Assembly (NCBI RefSeq): GCF_001411555.2
Contig: NC_049911.1
Span: 32,027,044-32,091,043 of the forward strand
Direction: 5' to 3'
DNA: 64,000 nt
Source of the DNA: Juglans regia
Lineage: Eukaryota; Streptophyta; Magnoliopsida; Fagales; Juglandaceae
Notes under the pieces: generated by a model
What the model was told of the DNA's origin: nothing
Seen by the model: only the letters and a program-made list of their open reading frames with translations
Databases searched by the model: none
Shown: one piece after another, positions 36,072-48,179 of the stretch
Position numbering within the stretch: position 1 is the stretch's first letter
How the letters are laid out: each line of letters begins with the position of its first letter
Program-made: the position numbers and the translations under genes

Positions 36072-36089
36072 TTTCAGAAAAGAAAATAT

Positions 36090-38780
36090 ATGGAATAGGA
36101 ATTTTTCTTTTTTTAAAGAAATGCATTTTACATAGAATTTATAATTTTTTTTCTAATTTATTATAAGTTCTTTTAAAATTTACATAGTCAATTTAATATT
36201 TTTTTTATAAGAATAAAACCAGATATTTGTTAGTCAATTGCTCAAAAAAACATCTTACCTATATGATTATAAACAATATTTTACATCAAAACTTGGGAAT
36301 AAAGGGAGAAATGTGGTGGTAGTTTATCCACATGGTCATTTTTTATTATTATATTAGGTCTTTTGTGATAGGAAAACTCTATAGGCAGTCGATTTTGTAT
36401 ACCCTTTGGTGCACAAATCCACTTGGCGTGTACGGAAAAACTCAAATTGAATGCTTATGTCAAAGAGAAAATGGCATTTTGGGGTGCCAGGAGGGATTTG
36501 AAATTTAAGAGCTTAAATTCCAAAATGCACCTAGTTTTTCTCCATGAATCAAGAATAATTACCATCAAAATACTAGACCAAAAAATTATGAGAAAAATGA
36601 GGATATTTTGCATCAGATTCATCACAAATTGGAAAGAAAAAAAAATTCTGCTAGTTGTGGAGAGGATATGGACAACTGGGTTTTGTTCTCCTCGAATCGG
36701 TTGTCATTTCTGCTAATGAAATACTTTCAAACCAGATCCTCCTTACTACTCTTCTTAACCATTCCACCGCCATGACTGCTGACCTTCATGACCTTTGCTA
36801 TTCCACTCCTAGAAGCTAGAAAATAAACATTGCCTAGAGAGATCGAAGACCCACATGCATATGTAAAAACTATCAAAAAATGGCCTTTACTTCAACTCCA
36901 CAACTCAAAATGCAAGCTCTACTTTATTAAAGAAATCACCCTAGCTTGCTTGCTGCAATTTTGGCAGGTTCTCTCTCTTTGGGTACAGGTTCCTTCCTCC
37001 CGTATTTTCCTTACATTTTTTTCTTAAACAACTGTAGACTTCTGCCACGTCAACAGCAGAGTACGCATTTCGTCCACAAAGTCGCTTGTATGTAGCATTG
37101 TTGTTTATGATAATAGCATTGTTATTCATAAGCTCCACATATTACATATTATAAATTATTTTATCTTTTAATTTTTTTTAAAATTTTTGTTGATTTTATT
37201 CTGCTTAAAACAATTGAATTATTCTACTCATCATTTATATATCACACATTTTATAATAGAACAAAATTAAAAAAAAATAATAAAAAATATGGTGTGTAAG
37301 ACTCATGAATTGAATTTTTCTAAAAATTTCTAAAAAATAAACCCACAACAAATATAAGTTTTGGAGTCAAATTTAGCAAACTCAAATCTTAAATTATTAA
37401 ATAAATTAATAGGGAACTCAAATTTTGAAGGATCGAAATTATATAATTTACTACTTCTGAAAACGATAAACAATAATCTCCCTCTCTTAATCAAAGACCT
37501 TGTGATTTTTTACTGCGGTCATGAATATTATTCACGAAAAAATGATTATATATAATAAAAAAATATTTATTTTGACAAAAAACAATTACTTTTATCACAA
37601 ATTACATATAAACATTTTTCTTGTAACATGCTCTTAAAATGAATAAAAAACTTAATAATCTAGACAGTTTTTTTTTTTTTTTTTTAGATTTTTGCTCCTC
37701 GCAGGATATAATAGGAAGGGAGCAATGGTACTACTAAGTAATGACCTTTTTTTTCCCAGGAAAAACGAAATAAATGCATCTGCGATTAAAATAATATATA
37801 AGTAAAAACCGATGGGACTAACCTATTTATTTATTCAAAGTCCTTTTTATTTAGTAAAAAATAAAAACTATGCAAAGTGAAATTAAAGAACTTGTAATAG
37901 AGATTCGTATATAGAGACTAACGTGGCGGCCAGCACCTTCCTGGCCGCCGGCCGGTGATCTGCAATTTGATATTATTCTGGTTCGAGGCTCTCCTGGCAA
38001 TTCGCAGCTCGACCGATCTTTGTATATAGATCGATCGATATGTACTAGTAATATTATGTATGCATGGCAACGTTAACGTTATACGTACCTAGAATATTTA
38101 TTTTTTGCGTGCTGGATGCAGCTTGACAATCCATTCAAGAGGATCGAATACGAAATTATGCTTGATTTATGTACGGTTTTGCACCAGAATACGTACATTT
38201 GCTAGCCATGCATATACATGCAATGTCAAAAGATCATACCGTACGTACTCATGATGGGTTATTCATGAAGAGATGATCATGACTAGCTAAGATGTTTTTA
38301 ATCAATTCTCGGGACATATTACTTCCAAATTAATTACTGCCGTCGGTTTTGAACCCCTATTTTAGATTTTCATGCACTAGATCTGGGATAATGCCCAAAA
38401 GGTTCTATTTTATCGAAAGAATCATTCGTAATTGGTAGATCATAACATTTCCCTAGAGAAACCACGTGCCTCAATATTACAATTTGGGCTAGCTCTAGTT
38501 CGGCCATGCATAGTATGATCAGCTTGTCAACATCCAAGTAATTATATGATTCCAAACCATCTGATTAATTTATGGGATTTGGCACTTAATAACAAGATAT
38601 ATAATATCATTGGAAACAAAAAATATCGCCCGAGAAGTAGTACTTCAAGTTTCATTAAAATTCCTCATTACATGATGGTAATTAATTAAGCAAATAATCA
38701 CTTAAAGCTGGGAAAGTTGATACATAACATTCAAAGTCCAAATAGTTAAGAAAAACCTTAAAATTATAATAAATCTATAT
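36090..38780. other. intergenic, no gene supported
   Basis: Open frames at 36423-36716 (plus), 36830-37027 (plus) and 36941-37138 (minus) have no recognisable domain. A GC-rich hairpin is listed separately at 37925-37949. The rest is AT-rich. Confidence 0.45.
37925..37949. other. perfect GC-rich hairpin
   Basis: GGCGGCCAG, loop CACCTTC, CTGGCCGCC: a 9-bp perfect stem of 8 G-C pairs and 1 A-T pair in AT-rich surroundings. There is no T-run after it and no ORF. Confidence 0.5.
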
Positions 38781-38805
38781 ATGTTTCTGAACATGATCAT
38801 AAACT

Positions 38806-39564
38806 TTAGATTTGCACCACCCATATTAACACAGTAGCCATAAAACCTAGACAAACTGACACAAGGGTATGCCATCCGCCATGCACAACTCCGTTTGAAA
38901 TTGGCACGTTGCTCTTTGTAGAAGACCGTGGAAGAGCATCACCCCCCTGGTCTGAAGCATCTGCCGGTAGAGGTGCACCTGCTGGAGAATATTCTTGATT
39001 GTTGTCTTCTACATTTACCTGGAGCTTCATCCCTCCAAGGCAATATAATTTGTTTCCAGATATGAAATACCTGGGACCAGGTTTTGACAATGTAACGGTT
39101 GTGTTCCCGTTTGTATAGGATTTCAATACATTGGTCGTGTTGCAGTTGTTGAAATTTTCTTTCGTCACTTCCTCTAGACTATTAGATGAAGAAAACTGGA
39201 ACACTGCAAACAAATACATAAGCAGTACATAAATATAGCAAAATTTTCATTCGACCACTTCTACAATATTTCATATGTTGGGAGGAATTAATTAATATAT
39301 CCGCAGGAAAGATTTATGAACGAGAAGGCAAAAAAAAAACTCAACATATATATGTTAATAAATTATAAGAAAGAACAAACAAAAACGAAAAGAACAGTAC
39401 TTACGTAGAACGTCGCCAACGACAAATCTCTTGCCCTTGGTCCACGAATCAAGGTCAGTGCTTATGTCCCAGCCAGAGTTATCCCCCACCACGTACGTCG
39501 TGGCGGTGCATGTTAACGCCAGGCTGAGCGCGACAAGAACAAAAACCTGAAGCTGCTTCGCCAT
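38806..39564 (-). CDS. GPI-anchored phytocyanin / early-nodulin-like protein
   Basis: Two exons: 39564-39405 and 39203-38806 (donor GTAAGT, acceptor TTTGCAG), giving 185 aa. A signal peptide (1-21) is followed by a cupredoxin-like domain (about 22-118) with TYVVGDNSGWD, WTKGKRFVVGD, and Cys74 and Cys108 for the structural disulfide. A Pro/Ala/Ser linker (126-158) and a hydrophobic tail (164-185) typical of GPI-anchor signals complete it. Known phytocyanins bind one copper through two His, a Cys and Met or Gln. Here the first His position is Asn61 and the His before Cys108 is Tyr107, so copper binding is probably lost, as in early-nodulin-like members. It is probably a cell-surface protein. 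The binding partner is unknown. Confidence 0.9.
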
Positions 39565-39599
39565 GAATTATGAACAAAATGTGACGAAATTATACGAGG

Positions 39600-40160
39600 C
39601 GGAACGAGTAACTTATAAGCGTACATAACTCCGAATTTATATATATGTATGAAAAGTTGCGTAGCATTAGATAACCTAACTTTGGAATTCACAAATGACT
39701 TGTGCTTGTGGAGGATTGTGTTTGCACGCTGTGTCATGTATATTCTATCAAAAATTCGTTCAGGAAAGCGGGACGAGATTCCGTACCAACCCCTTTTTTT
39801 TAATCCACAAATTCTTTTAATTAGTATATTATATAGTATTTTAGTGATTTACAAAGATAGGAGGGGTAAGAAGATATTGATTATTCATGATCTCTCTCAA
39901 TATAATGTGATTTAAAAACCGTTTTATAAGTACAAAGTTTCCATTCAAACCGTATTTTTGTTGAAATTTAAGTTTTACACGTACGTTTTAAAATTCAAGT
40001 GGGTGGGGTTGTTGAATGAGTTCGTTGGTAGGCAGTTAAACACCTCCCACCTATTTAGATGGTCGAATCACCTAATCGGGAGCTGGGTAATTTACAGAAT
40101 GATCAAAATAATTGAGGGGATAATTAATTACCGTAATAATTAATTAACGTAACTTTAAAG
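39600..40160. other. intergenic upstream of phytocyanin gene
   Basis: Just upstream of the start, a TATA-like run (TTTATATATATG, 39637-39648) could serve the minus-strand gene. Short open frames on the plus strand look fortuitous. Confidence 0.35.
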
Positions 40161-40161
40161 A

Positions 40162-40367
40162 CTTGTTTGGATAGTGAGATGAGACGAGATGATTTTAGAT
40201 GAGTTAAATAAAATATTATTAAAATATTATTTTTTAATATTATTATAGTTTTCGGTTTTGATCAAAAAGTTAAATTGTTTATTATATTTTGTGTGAAAAT
40301 TTAGGAAAATTGTAATGATGAGATGAAATGAAATCGTTTCTCTATTCAAACAAGCCCTACATCTTTA
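40162..40367. repeat. GTTTGGAT-type MITE-like repeat
   Basis: A well-kept copy. It begins TTGTTTGGATAGTGAGATGAG, has the AAAATATTATTTTTTAATATT core, and ends near TCTATTCAAACAAGCCC, so the termini are inverted (TTGTTTGGAT and ATTCAAACAA). Confidence 0.65.
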
Positions 40368-40472
40368 AATTCAAGTTTTTAGTAAAAACAATATGAGAAT
40401 GTTATAAATAATATTTTTTTTCTTTTTCACTCTCAACAACAAAGAGGATGTTCAAATTAAGCATCATGGTCG

Positions 40473-41370
40473 CGTTTACTCTAAAATTTTGTAGAGGCAT
40501 TCTAAATGACCAATTGACATTTCTTCTTTCTCTAGACAACTCATTCTTAATTGGTTTAAAAAATCCTCAATCCTTCAATTGTTTTAGATATTCATGAGGA
40601 AGAAAGTCACTCCTTCCAAATTTTTGCTCTAATTGCTACAGATAGTATCTGGTTTCTCAGAAATCAAATAATCCATAATCAGGTTCCCTCCTCTCTAACG
40701 CCTTTTTCCTTCGTAGAGTCAGTTCTCACAAATTTCAACCAACATTTAGGTGCTTGGGTAAATGTTAAAGCTCAATCACTCCAAATGGAACCAAGGCATC
40801 TTGCAGCAGGATATTTTCTTATCAGATTTGATGTTGCAGTTCGGGCCCAAGGTTCTATAATAGCAACCATATGTTGGAATGACTCAGGATAAGCTATTTA
40901 TGCAATTATTGATTTCATATGTAGTGTTAGTCCAAACTTAGGAGAAGCCAGGGCTGCCTTGATGGCAGTTACTGAAGCAAAAAGATTGGGTCTGCAAAAT
41001 TTTTTATTGGAAGGCGATTCAAGCATCACTATTGAGGCCTTATCCAACTCTGTTGTTGTACAAGATTGGACCATAACTCCAACCATGGGTGACATCAAGC
41101 ATCATCTCACTTCCTTCAAAAAATGGAGAGCTAGGAAAATATATCGGTCAATGAATTTATGCACGCACAATTTGGCATAATGGGCAGCAACGACGCAAGC
41201 CTACGGCAACATCCCATTAATCCAAATTTCTCATTCTCTATTGTTGTTTCATAGTGGAAAGGATCCACCTCTGTATAATTAGTTTCTCTTGGACAACTTC
41301 TAATGTAATGGGTTTCTTTTTCTATTTATAAAAATAGTAGTCTACTTGAGCAAAAAAAAAAAAAAAAAGA
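40473..41370 (+). pseudogene. 5'-truncated LINE, RNase H end, with poly-A and TSD
   Basis: Residual coding sequence encodes an RNase H-like (RVT_3) domain of plant LINEs: LMAVTEAKRLGLQNFLLEGD followed by SSITIEAL. Upstream frames are broken. The element ends in an A-run (41352-41368). CATCATGGTCG at 40462-40472 and 41371-41381 is an 11-bp target-site duplication. It is therefore a dead 0.9-kb retrotransposition product in plus orientation. Confidence 0.8.
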
Positions 41371-41484
41371 CATCATGGTCGTGTATGATTTGTCTTTCAA
41401 AGTTGGAAATACCACTACTTTATAAATGAGTGGTTCCGCCGGCCATTTCATTTACAATTATTATCTATAAATATATGTAAGATT

Positions 41485-42230
41485 GTTCATCTGAACCGGA
41501 TTTTTTTCCGAACCAATCCAAAACTCTGGTTGCCAAAACCTGAACGTGCCCGGTCCGAGTACGGGTTTGAAACTCAGGTATAAGGTTTAAAACTGGGTAC
41601 TCGAATCTTTTTGATTTGGAATTCAGCTTTTAGTTTCTTTGATAATAGACCGTGTCTGTGAGATAACCAATGTCTTTCTGATAACTGTTATAGCTTCTGA
41701 AGCTGTTAAGTCACCCAAGCAAAACGTACAAGCTTGTACCCATTTACTACCCATAATATTTTTTTCATTTTTTTCTCTGCAGTTGCCTAGCTTCTCTCTA
41801 CCCAAGGTCTGCACCTTTTTTTCGAAGTAGTACCCTTACTGTCAAAGACTCAAAGCAGTACCCAAGGTCTGCACCTTCCTTTCCTCTGCTCTCTCTCAAA
41901 GCCCGCCCTTCTTCTTTCGTTTTCTATGGTACGATAACTTTTGCTCGACTGATTTTTATATTATATATATAATACTATTAATATGAAGAAATTAGGCAAG
42001 GATTTGAATAGGCAGGCTGCTTCTATTGGTACTAAGTATATATCTGAACAATGTAAGCTTTTATGTGTAAAAAAAGATTTAAATAAAAAAATTGGGTTGA
42101 ACCCGGAATCTGGGTTTTTAAAAATATGGATTCACCCGGGTTTCAACCCGAGTTTGATTCGGGCTAACCCGATTAGGGTTCCAATCCGAGTTTGAAACCC
42201 GAGATCTCGAGCTGAAACCCGGATGAACAG
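41485..42230. mobile_element. inverted-repeat DNA element with GGGTT-rich ends
   Basis: The left end has TTGTTCATCTGAACCGG. The right end, reversed, has ACTGTTCATCCGGGTT. Both are followed by repeated CCGAGT/ACCCG motifs. The interior (41640-42000) carries C/T-rich, transcript-like sequence but no family-matching ORF. The target duplication is not clear because of flanking TA repeats. Confidence 0.5.
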
Positions 42231-42239
42231 TCATATATA

Positions 42240-43630
42240 TATATATATATATACATATACTAGAAAGGGCACAACATGCATTTCACTTGTGCCCAATTGA
42301 AAAAATAAAATAAAATAAAATTGATAACAAACGACAAATGAAAAGGTTAGTAGAAAAATTTAAACAAATTTAAAATAGGTCATAAATTTACAAAAGTTAA
42401 AGTAAATCTAATAAAAAGCTAACAAAATTCATATATTTATACAAATCAGTCTTCTATTTAGGCATATAATTAAGACATTGGAAACTTTCGTAACAAAAGA
42501 TTCTGAAGCTTTATGTCATTATTTCACTGACGGGGCTGATAGAGAGGATGTTTAGTTTGTTTTCACACATTTGTCCAAGTTGATTTATTTCTACGCCCAA
42601 GATAGATGATCCATTCTTTCTCTGAAACTTTAGTTGTAATATTATGTAGATATGGTAGATGATCCTGTATGAAATAATGAAAATATATATAGAACTAAAG
42701 CATTAAATAAAGTACATTTTCCTCTATTAATTAAATGGAGTTAATAAAAATTTTTCTAAATATATTTACGTATATACATTTTTTTCCTCTTTTTATAAGT
42801 GTTTAGCCACTTTATATGGTATAATTCAAATATCAAAGAATGTATGTATTACTACAGAGAGATATTTTGATTGTATGTCTAACGAAAAACAAATAAAAAA
42901 TAGATAAATAGTAAAGAAATTTCGTTGTTGAAATTAGCTTAATGGTAGAAGAAATATATAATGGAAAGCATCTTTCTTAACTGTACGTACATTTGTATCA
43001 ATGTGAAAGAAATGGTTTTCGTACGTTAAATCAACGGTTTTTGTAAGTGTAAAAACTTTTATTAATTAGTTCTTGACAATCTTACGAGACAACAATTACA
43101 AACAATTTTATTCATATTGCATGTATTAATAAATATTTACAAGAAATATGGAAATATATATGTATTTTATATTTTGTTTAATTCGTTACTATCATGCATT
43201 ATATTTATTATTTAAAATCTGATCAAAACATTAATTACAATTAAATTACATATACGTCAATAATAACATTTAAATTATTACTAAGAAAAGTTCTAATTGT
43301 ATGGCTAACCACAAACAAAAAGAATTTAAATAAATCAAAATAAATATTATTTAAATATTGTTACTTTCTTCAAAGAATAAGATATCATAAAGGTATAATG
43401 ATATGACAATGACAACATATGATAACATTATTAACAAACAAATAGAATAAATCGTTTTAACATGAGAATGACAAAGACATACCAGAAAATAGAGGACAAA
43501 GAACAGTGAAAGTGAAGGAAACTAACAACTAACGCATTAAGAAATAGTGAATCACCAATAAAAACAACGGATCTGATAGAAAGAACACATTAAGAAAAGG
43601 CCACATAAGATTAATTTTATATTTACATTT
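42240..43630. other. AT-rich intergenic DNA
   Basis: A TA microsatellite lies at 42233-42252. Near 42266-42295, AGGGCAC and GTGCCC can pair. I see no gene. Confidence 0.45.
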
Positions 43631-43639
43631 CTTAAATAT

Positions 43640-44190
43640 CACAATATTAAAAACTAAAAGAGATTTAATAGATATGCAGATTTAAATTATTAAAGAACTA
43701 TAAATTTTTACCGCATTAAAATTTATAACTTTAGTGGTCAAATTGTTATTATTAATTTTAATAGTTATAATTCGATGCATACGTTGTATATTTGTTACTT
43801 TCAAAATAAATATATAACATGATAATTTAATTTTAAACTTACAAACTACAGTACTAAGTTTCAAATAATTTAATCATATAAATATAATATAAACCTTCAT
43901 CATTTACAATTAAGAAATTTTTTTAAAAAAAACTATACTACATTACAGATTTTAAATGTTCCTAAAATAGTGTTATTAATTTCAGATTACCTATTAAACT
44001 AAAAATTAAAGGAAATAAAATGCTCCTCAAAATTTAATTTAACTTTTTTAAGATTTACTTTTGTTATTAGAAATTTATAAACAGTTAGTATTAATTTAGA
44101 AGGACAAAAGAACAAACTTTAAGCCAATTATTAAGTCAAAATCTACGTGTGACATTCAAAGTCCAAAAAATCAAAACTAAAGCCCAACGC
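43640..44190 (+). repeat. direct repeat, copy 1 (pairs with 46500-47250)
   Basis: Shared segments in the same order include TATTATTAATTTTAATAGTT, ATAAATATATAACATG, ACAAACTACAGTA.TAAG, ATATAATATAAAC.TTCATC, AATAGTGTTATTAATTTCAG and a final AAAGCCCAACGCTCCC. The LINE at 44192-46495 sits between the two copies. Confidence 0.65.
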
Positions 44191-44191
44191 T

Positions 44192-46495
44192 CCCTTTTTT
44201 TTTTTTTTTGAATCAAACAATCTATCATCTTTCATATATTGATAACATGGTTATTACAACTCTTATCCTGTAACACAATAAAAAAAAAGCCCTCAAGGCC
44301 ATCCTCTATCCAGACCAACTCTTCACTAGACACAATAGCAAACTGAGCCAGAAAATGAGCTGCTCTATTTCCTTCTCTAAAAGTGTGTTTAAGTATCCAA
44401 TTTGGATGTGTACAAAGAATTCCTTTAATATCTTCTATAATCTGTCAATGCCATTCCAAGCACTCCTCTCTATCATTCACAGCTTTAATCACCTCCATTG
44501 AATCACCCTCAAGTACTACCTTCTGCATATTAAGCTCTGCACATAAGCAAAGTGCCCTCCATAAAGCAGTCGCTTCAACAATCACAACAGATTGGATACA
44601 ATCTTTTGGCAGGCATAGAGAAACCTGTACATTCCCTTCCTCATCTCTGACCACCACTCCAGCTCCCATCTTTCTCTGGTTTGCCTTGAAAGCAGCATCC
44701 TAATTTACCTTGACAAAGCCTTCTTTTGGAGCTTCCCATCTAACCATCCTTCTCTCCATTGCAGTAGGTTTAATTATATCTGTCTCCTTCTGTAGTGCTT
44801 GTTGGAACTCATTGAGATTTGCTCTTGCTTGCTGCAATACACTTTCAGGGCTAGTAAACTTCCTTTCAAAAATCCACTCATTCCTTCTAAGCCATATATA
44901 TCGCATAACAGATACCACCAACTCCATGCTTTCCACAGGTAATTCGGCTATTAATTTCCTCCATACCACAGCCAAATCCACCTCAGATGACATCCACTTC
45001 TGTACTGGACTTTCCTTCTCAGCCCATACATCCATTGTTGCAGGACAGCTCCATAAGACATGGCATACAGTTTCATCTTCCCTTAAACAAATAGGACAAA
45101 CTGGCTTCTCCACCACCTTTCTTTTATAGAGGTTCTCATTTGTGGGAAGGCAATTCTTAAGGGCCTTCCATAAAAAAATTTTAACCACTCCCGAGATATT
45201 AAGTTGCCACAACTCTCTCCATCCTTCTTTAATCTTCCTCCCATCAGATGGTTCCCCTTTCAAATCCTTCTTTCTGCTAATATCAAGATGGTAGGCACTC
45301 CTTACACTATAATACCCATTCTTAGAGTAAGCCCATATTCTTCTATCCTCTAAGCCAGAATAGCTCATAGGGATATTGTAGATGACTTCAGCTTCCTCAT
45401 CATTAACAGTAGCCTTCACTACCTCTCTATTCCACTTACCATCATTCCCAATCAACTCTGCCACCTTTGCTTCAGCATTCAGAAACTTAACAGGAGACTG
45501 CACTCGATGAGAAGGTTTATTGGATAGTCATTTATCATCCCATACTTTTATATTTAAACCATTGCCCACTCTCCATACAAGCCCTTCCTTTAGCAACTTC
45601 ATGGATCCCCATATGCTTCTCCAGATCATAGAAGGTCCATAGCCCAGCTTAGAGCTCAATACATCATAATTTTTAAAATACTTAGCCCTTAACACCATAG
45701 CAGCAATAGAGTCTGGTTTATTAACAAACCTCCAACACTGCTTTACTAAGAGAGCAGTATTGAAACTTTCCAACTCTCTAAAACCAAGTCCTCCAATCAT
45801 CTTTGCACATCCCATCTTCTCCCAGCTAGTCCATTAAATTTTTTTCTCATAGTTTTTATAACCCTACTAGAATCTAGCCATAATACCAGCTATTTCCTTA
45901 CACAATCTTTTAGGCAGCCTAAACACACTCATATGGTATGTAGGAATGGACTGAATAACTGCTTTAATTAAAACTTCTTTACCAGTAGGAGATAGAAATT
46001 GATTTTTCCAGTTGTTGACCTTCTGCCAAACCCTGTCTTTAATTCCTCTAAAAGTGTCATAACGAGCTCTTCCAACCATAGTAGGCAACCCCAGGTATTT
46101 TTCACAGCAACTTTGCACCCTTGCCCCAAGATCTTGCACAATCCTCACCTTCTCTTCCTGTATAACTCGGGAGCTAAATAACACAGTGATTTTTTGTAGA
46201 TTCATGCATTGACCAGAGGCTTCTTCATATACCCTTAGGATTTCCTTCACTTTCAACCATTCAGTCCATTTAGCCCTTGCAAAGATGATACAATCGTCAG
46301 CAAATAGGAGATGAGAGACCCTTATACCTCCGCTTGCAGCAGCCATTCCTTTAATTTCACCATTTCCCTCAGCTGCATTAATAAGGCTACTTAACCCCTC
46401 AGCACACAACAAAAACAGGTATGGGGATATTGGGTCCCCTGGCTGGGGTTTTACACGACAAGCGCAACCATCTATACATTTTTTAAATAACACTA
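44192..46495 (-). pseudogene. 5'-truncated LINE (RT, zinc-binding and RNase H domains)
   Basis: The poly-A tail appears as a T-run at 44192-44209. One continuous frame from 46493 to 44445 encodes the C-terminal half of a plant LINE polyprotein. It has reverse transcriptase (GDPISPYLFLLCAEG and the FADD motif at about 46300), then GLGFRELESFN, an RT zinc-binding domain (CPICLRED...HVLWSC) and an RNase H-like domain (GAGVVVRDEEGN, VVLEGDS). In-frame stops at 45867-45869, 45864-45866, 45834-45836, 45528-45530 and 44700-44702 disable it. No frameshift is needed. A deletion near the 5' end removes part of the usual RGLRQGDP box. No clear target duplication. Confidence 0.85.
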
Positions 46496-46499
46496 TATT

Positions 46500-47250
46500 A
46501 AGAATAATAAGAGATTTAATAAATATGTATATCTATTTAAATTATTAAGAAATTATAATTTCTTACCTTATCAAAATTTAAAATTACACTAACAAAATTA
46601 TTATTATTAATTTTAATAGTTTTGGTTGAATTTTCAGAATATTATTAATTAATTATTATTATTAGTTAATTTATGTTGTATGTTTATTATTTTCAGAATA
46701 AATATATAATATGTTAATTTTAAAATTAGAAACTACAGTAATAAGTGCTAAATAATTTCATCATATGATATAATATAAACACTCATCCTTTACAATTAAA
46801 GAAACATTTTAAACAAACTATACTACATTAAAAGTTATAAATCTACCTCAAATAGTGTTATTAATTTCAGGTTAGTTATTCAACTATTAAAGTTATCTGG
46901 AAACGAAATAAATATTTACATTTCAATAAATTATTAAATAAAAATCATTATTAAAAGAAAAAAAATAATATAGAACTAACTACAGATTTGTACTAAATTA
47001 TAAAAATTCAGTTCAATATTCCGAACTCAAAATTAAACGAAATAAAATGTTGCACAATATTAAAATTTTATTTTTTAAGATTTTATTTTTTAAAATTTAT
47101 GAACAGATAGTATCAATTTGGAACAAAAAGAAAAGAAAAGATTATAACGTAATTGTTACGCCCAAACTCATTTAAAGCTTTCTTTATTTCTCACATCTAA
47201 AGCCCAAAAACTTAAAAGCTAAGCCCAACCGTCCCTCCCAAATTTTAGAC
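46500..47250 (+). repeat. direct repeat, copy 2 (pairs with 43640-44190)
   Basis: It matches copy 1 in order, ending AAGCCCAACCGTCCCTCC at about 47221-47238. Copy 2 carries extra AT-rich DNA (46640-46670 and 46900-47020). Confidence 0.65.
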
Positions 47251-47279
47251 AAAAAGCCAGCCATTCCCCCCTCCCCGAA

Positions 47280-47480
47280 ATTTCCACACGACACCGTTTA
47301 ACCACCAAACCCTAAGGAATTTTTATAATTTACACCACAAAACAATGTGTGATTTCAACAAAGACAAAGAAAACGGTACCCATTGGGTCTGGGTGTAAGG
47401 ATCTTTGAGATCTCCTCACTCTCTGTTTCTGTAATCATCTAAGGAATTTCTTATTTTGTTGTTTAGATCTACACATCATG
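47280..47480 (+). promoter_or_regulatory. possible promoter and 5' leader
   Basis: CACCAAACCCTAAGG (telo-box like) at about 47304-47318 is followed by TTTTTATAATTTACACC and a C/T-rich leader with a possible donor (GGTGTAAGG). No CDS follows for 1.8 kb. This may be the start of a decayed gene. Confidence 0.3.
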
Positions 47481-47778
47481 ATATTACAGGTGTTTTTTGA
47501 ATTTGGTTTATTCTCGTGCACATTGGCATGTTTTTTTTACGCAACTTGTAGAAATTCCAACATCTCACAGATTTTGTTTGGTCTGAGTGTTCATTTCTAT
47601 AATGGTCTGAGAAAATTCTTTTCTCTTCTTTAGATCTACACGTATTCGATTTTATTTTTAGATTTGGTTTCTTTTTGTGTATATGTGTAAGATTTATTTA
47701 GTGAATTTACAGAAATTTCAAGGGATTGTGTTTGGATCTGCCTTGCTTTCGTGTTATGTGTATGCTGTTGAAAGTAAT

Positions 47779-48158
47779 GTTTTGAATACCGTATCGGATG
47801 CTGTACCGTTTAAGACACTGGAACGAAATATTTCGATACCGGTACTGTTTCGGGATAGCGTTTCGGAATACTATTTCAGAATACTCGATATATAAATAAA
47901 TTATATATACAAATTATACTCTAAAATAATAGTCTCTATATAAATAAATTATATATAAATACATATATATATAAATTATAAATAGTTTAATTTGAATTGT
48001 GGTTTAAAAAATAAGGTTGTAGTTTGAAAAAAAAAAAAAAACACTGGCCGAAATATTGGCCGGTACGAAATAGATATAGTACTACCTGTAGTGGTCGGAC
48101 GGCCGGTACGAAAAATTTCAACCGTACTGGTCGGTACGGTACAAAATTTAAAAATATG
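47779..48158. mobile_element. non-autonomous DNA element with direct flank repeat
   Basis: GTTGAAAGTAAT stands at 47767-47778 and 48159-48170. Inside, the left end has AATACCGTATCGG and GATACCGGTAC, and the right end has GTACTGGTCGGTACGG, so both ends are rich in CCGTACCGG-type motifs in opposite sense. The size is about 380 bp. No ORF. Confidence 0.6.
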
Positions 48159-48179
48159 GTTGAAAGTAATAACATAAAT

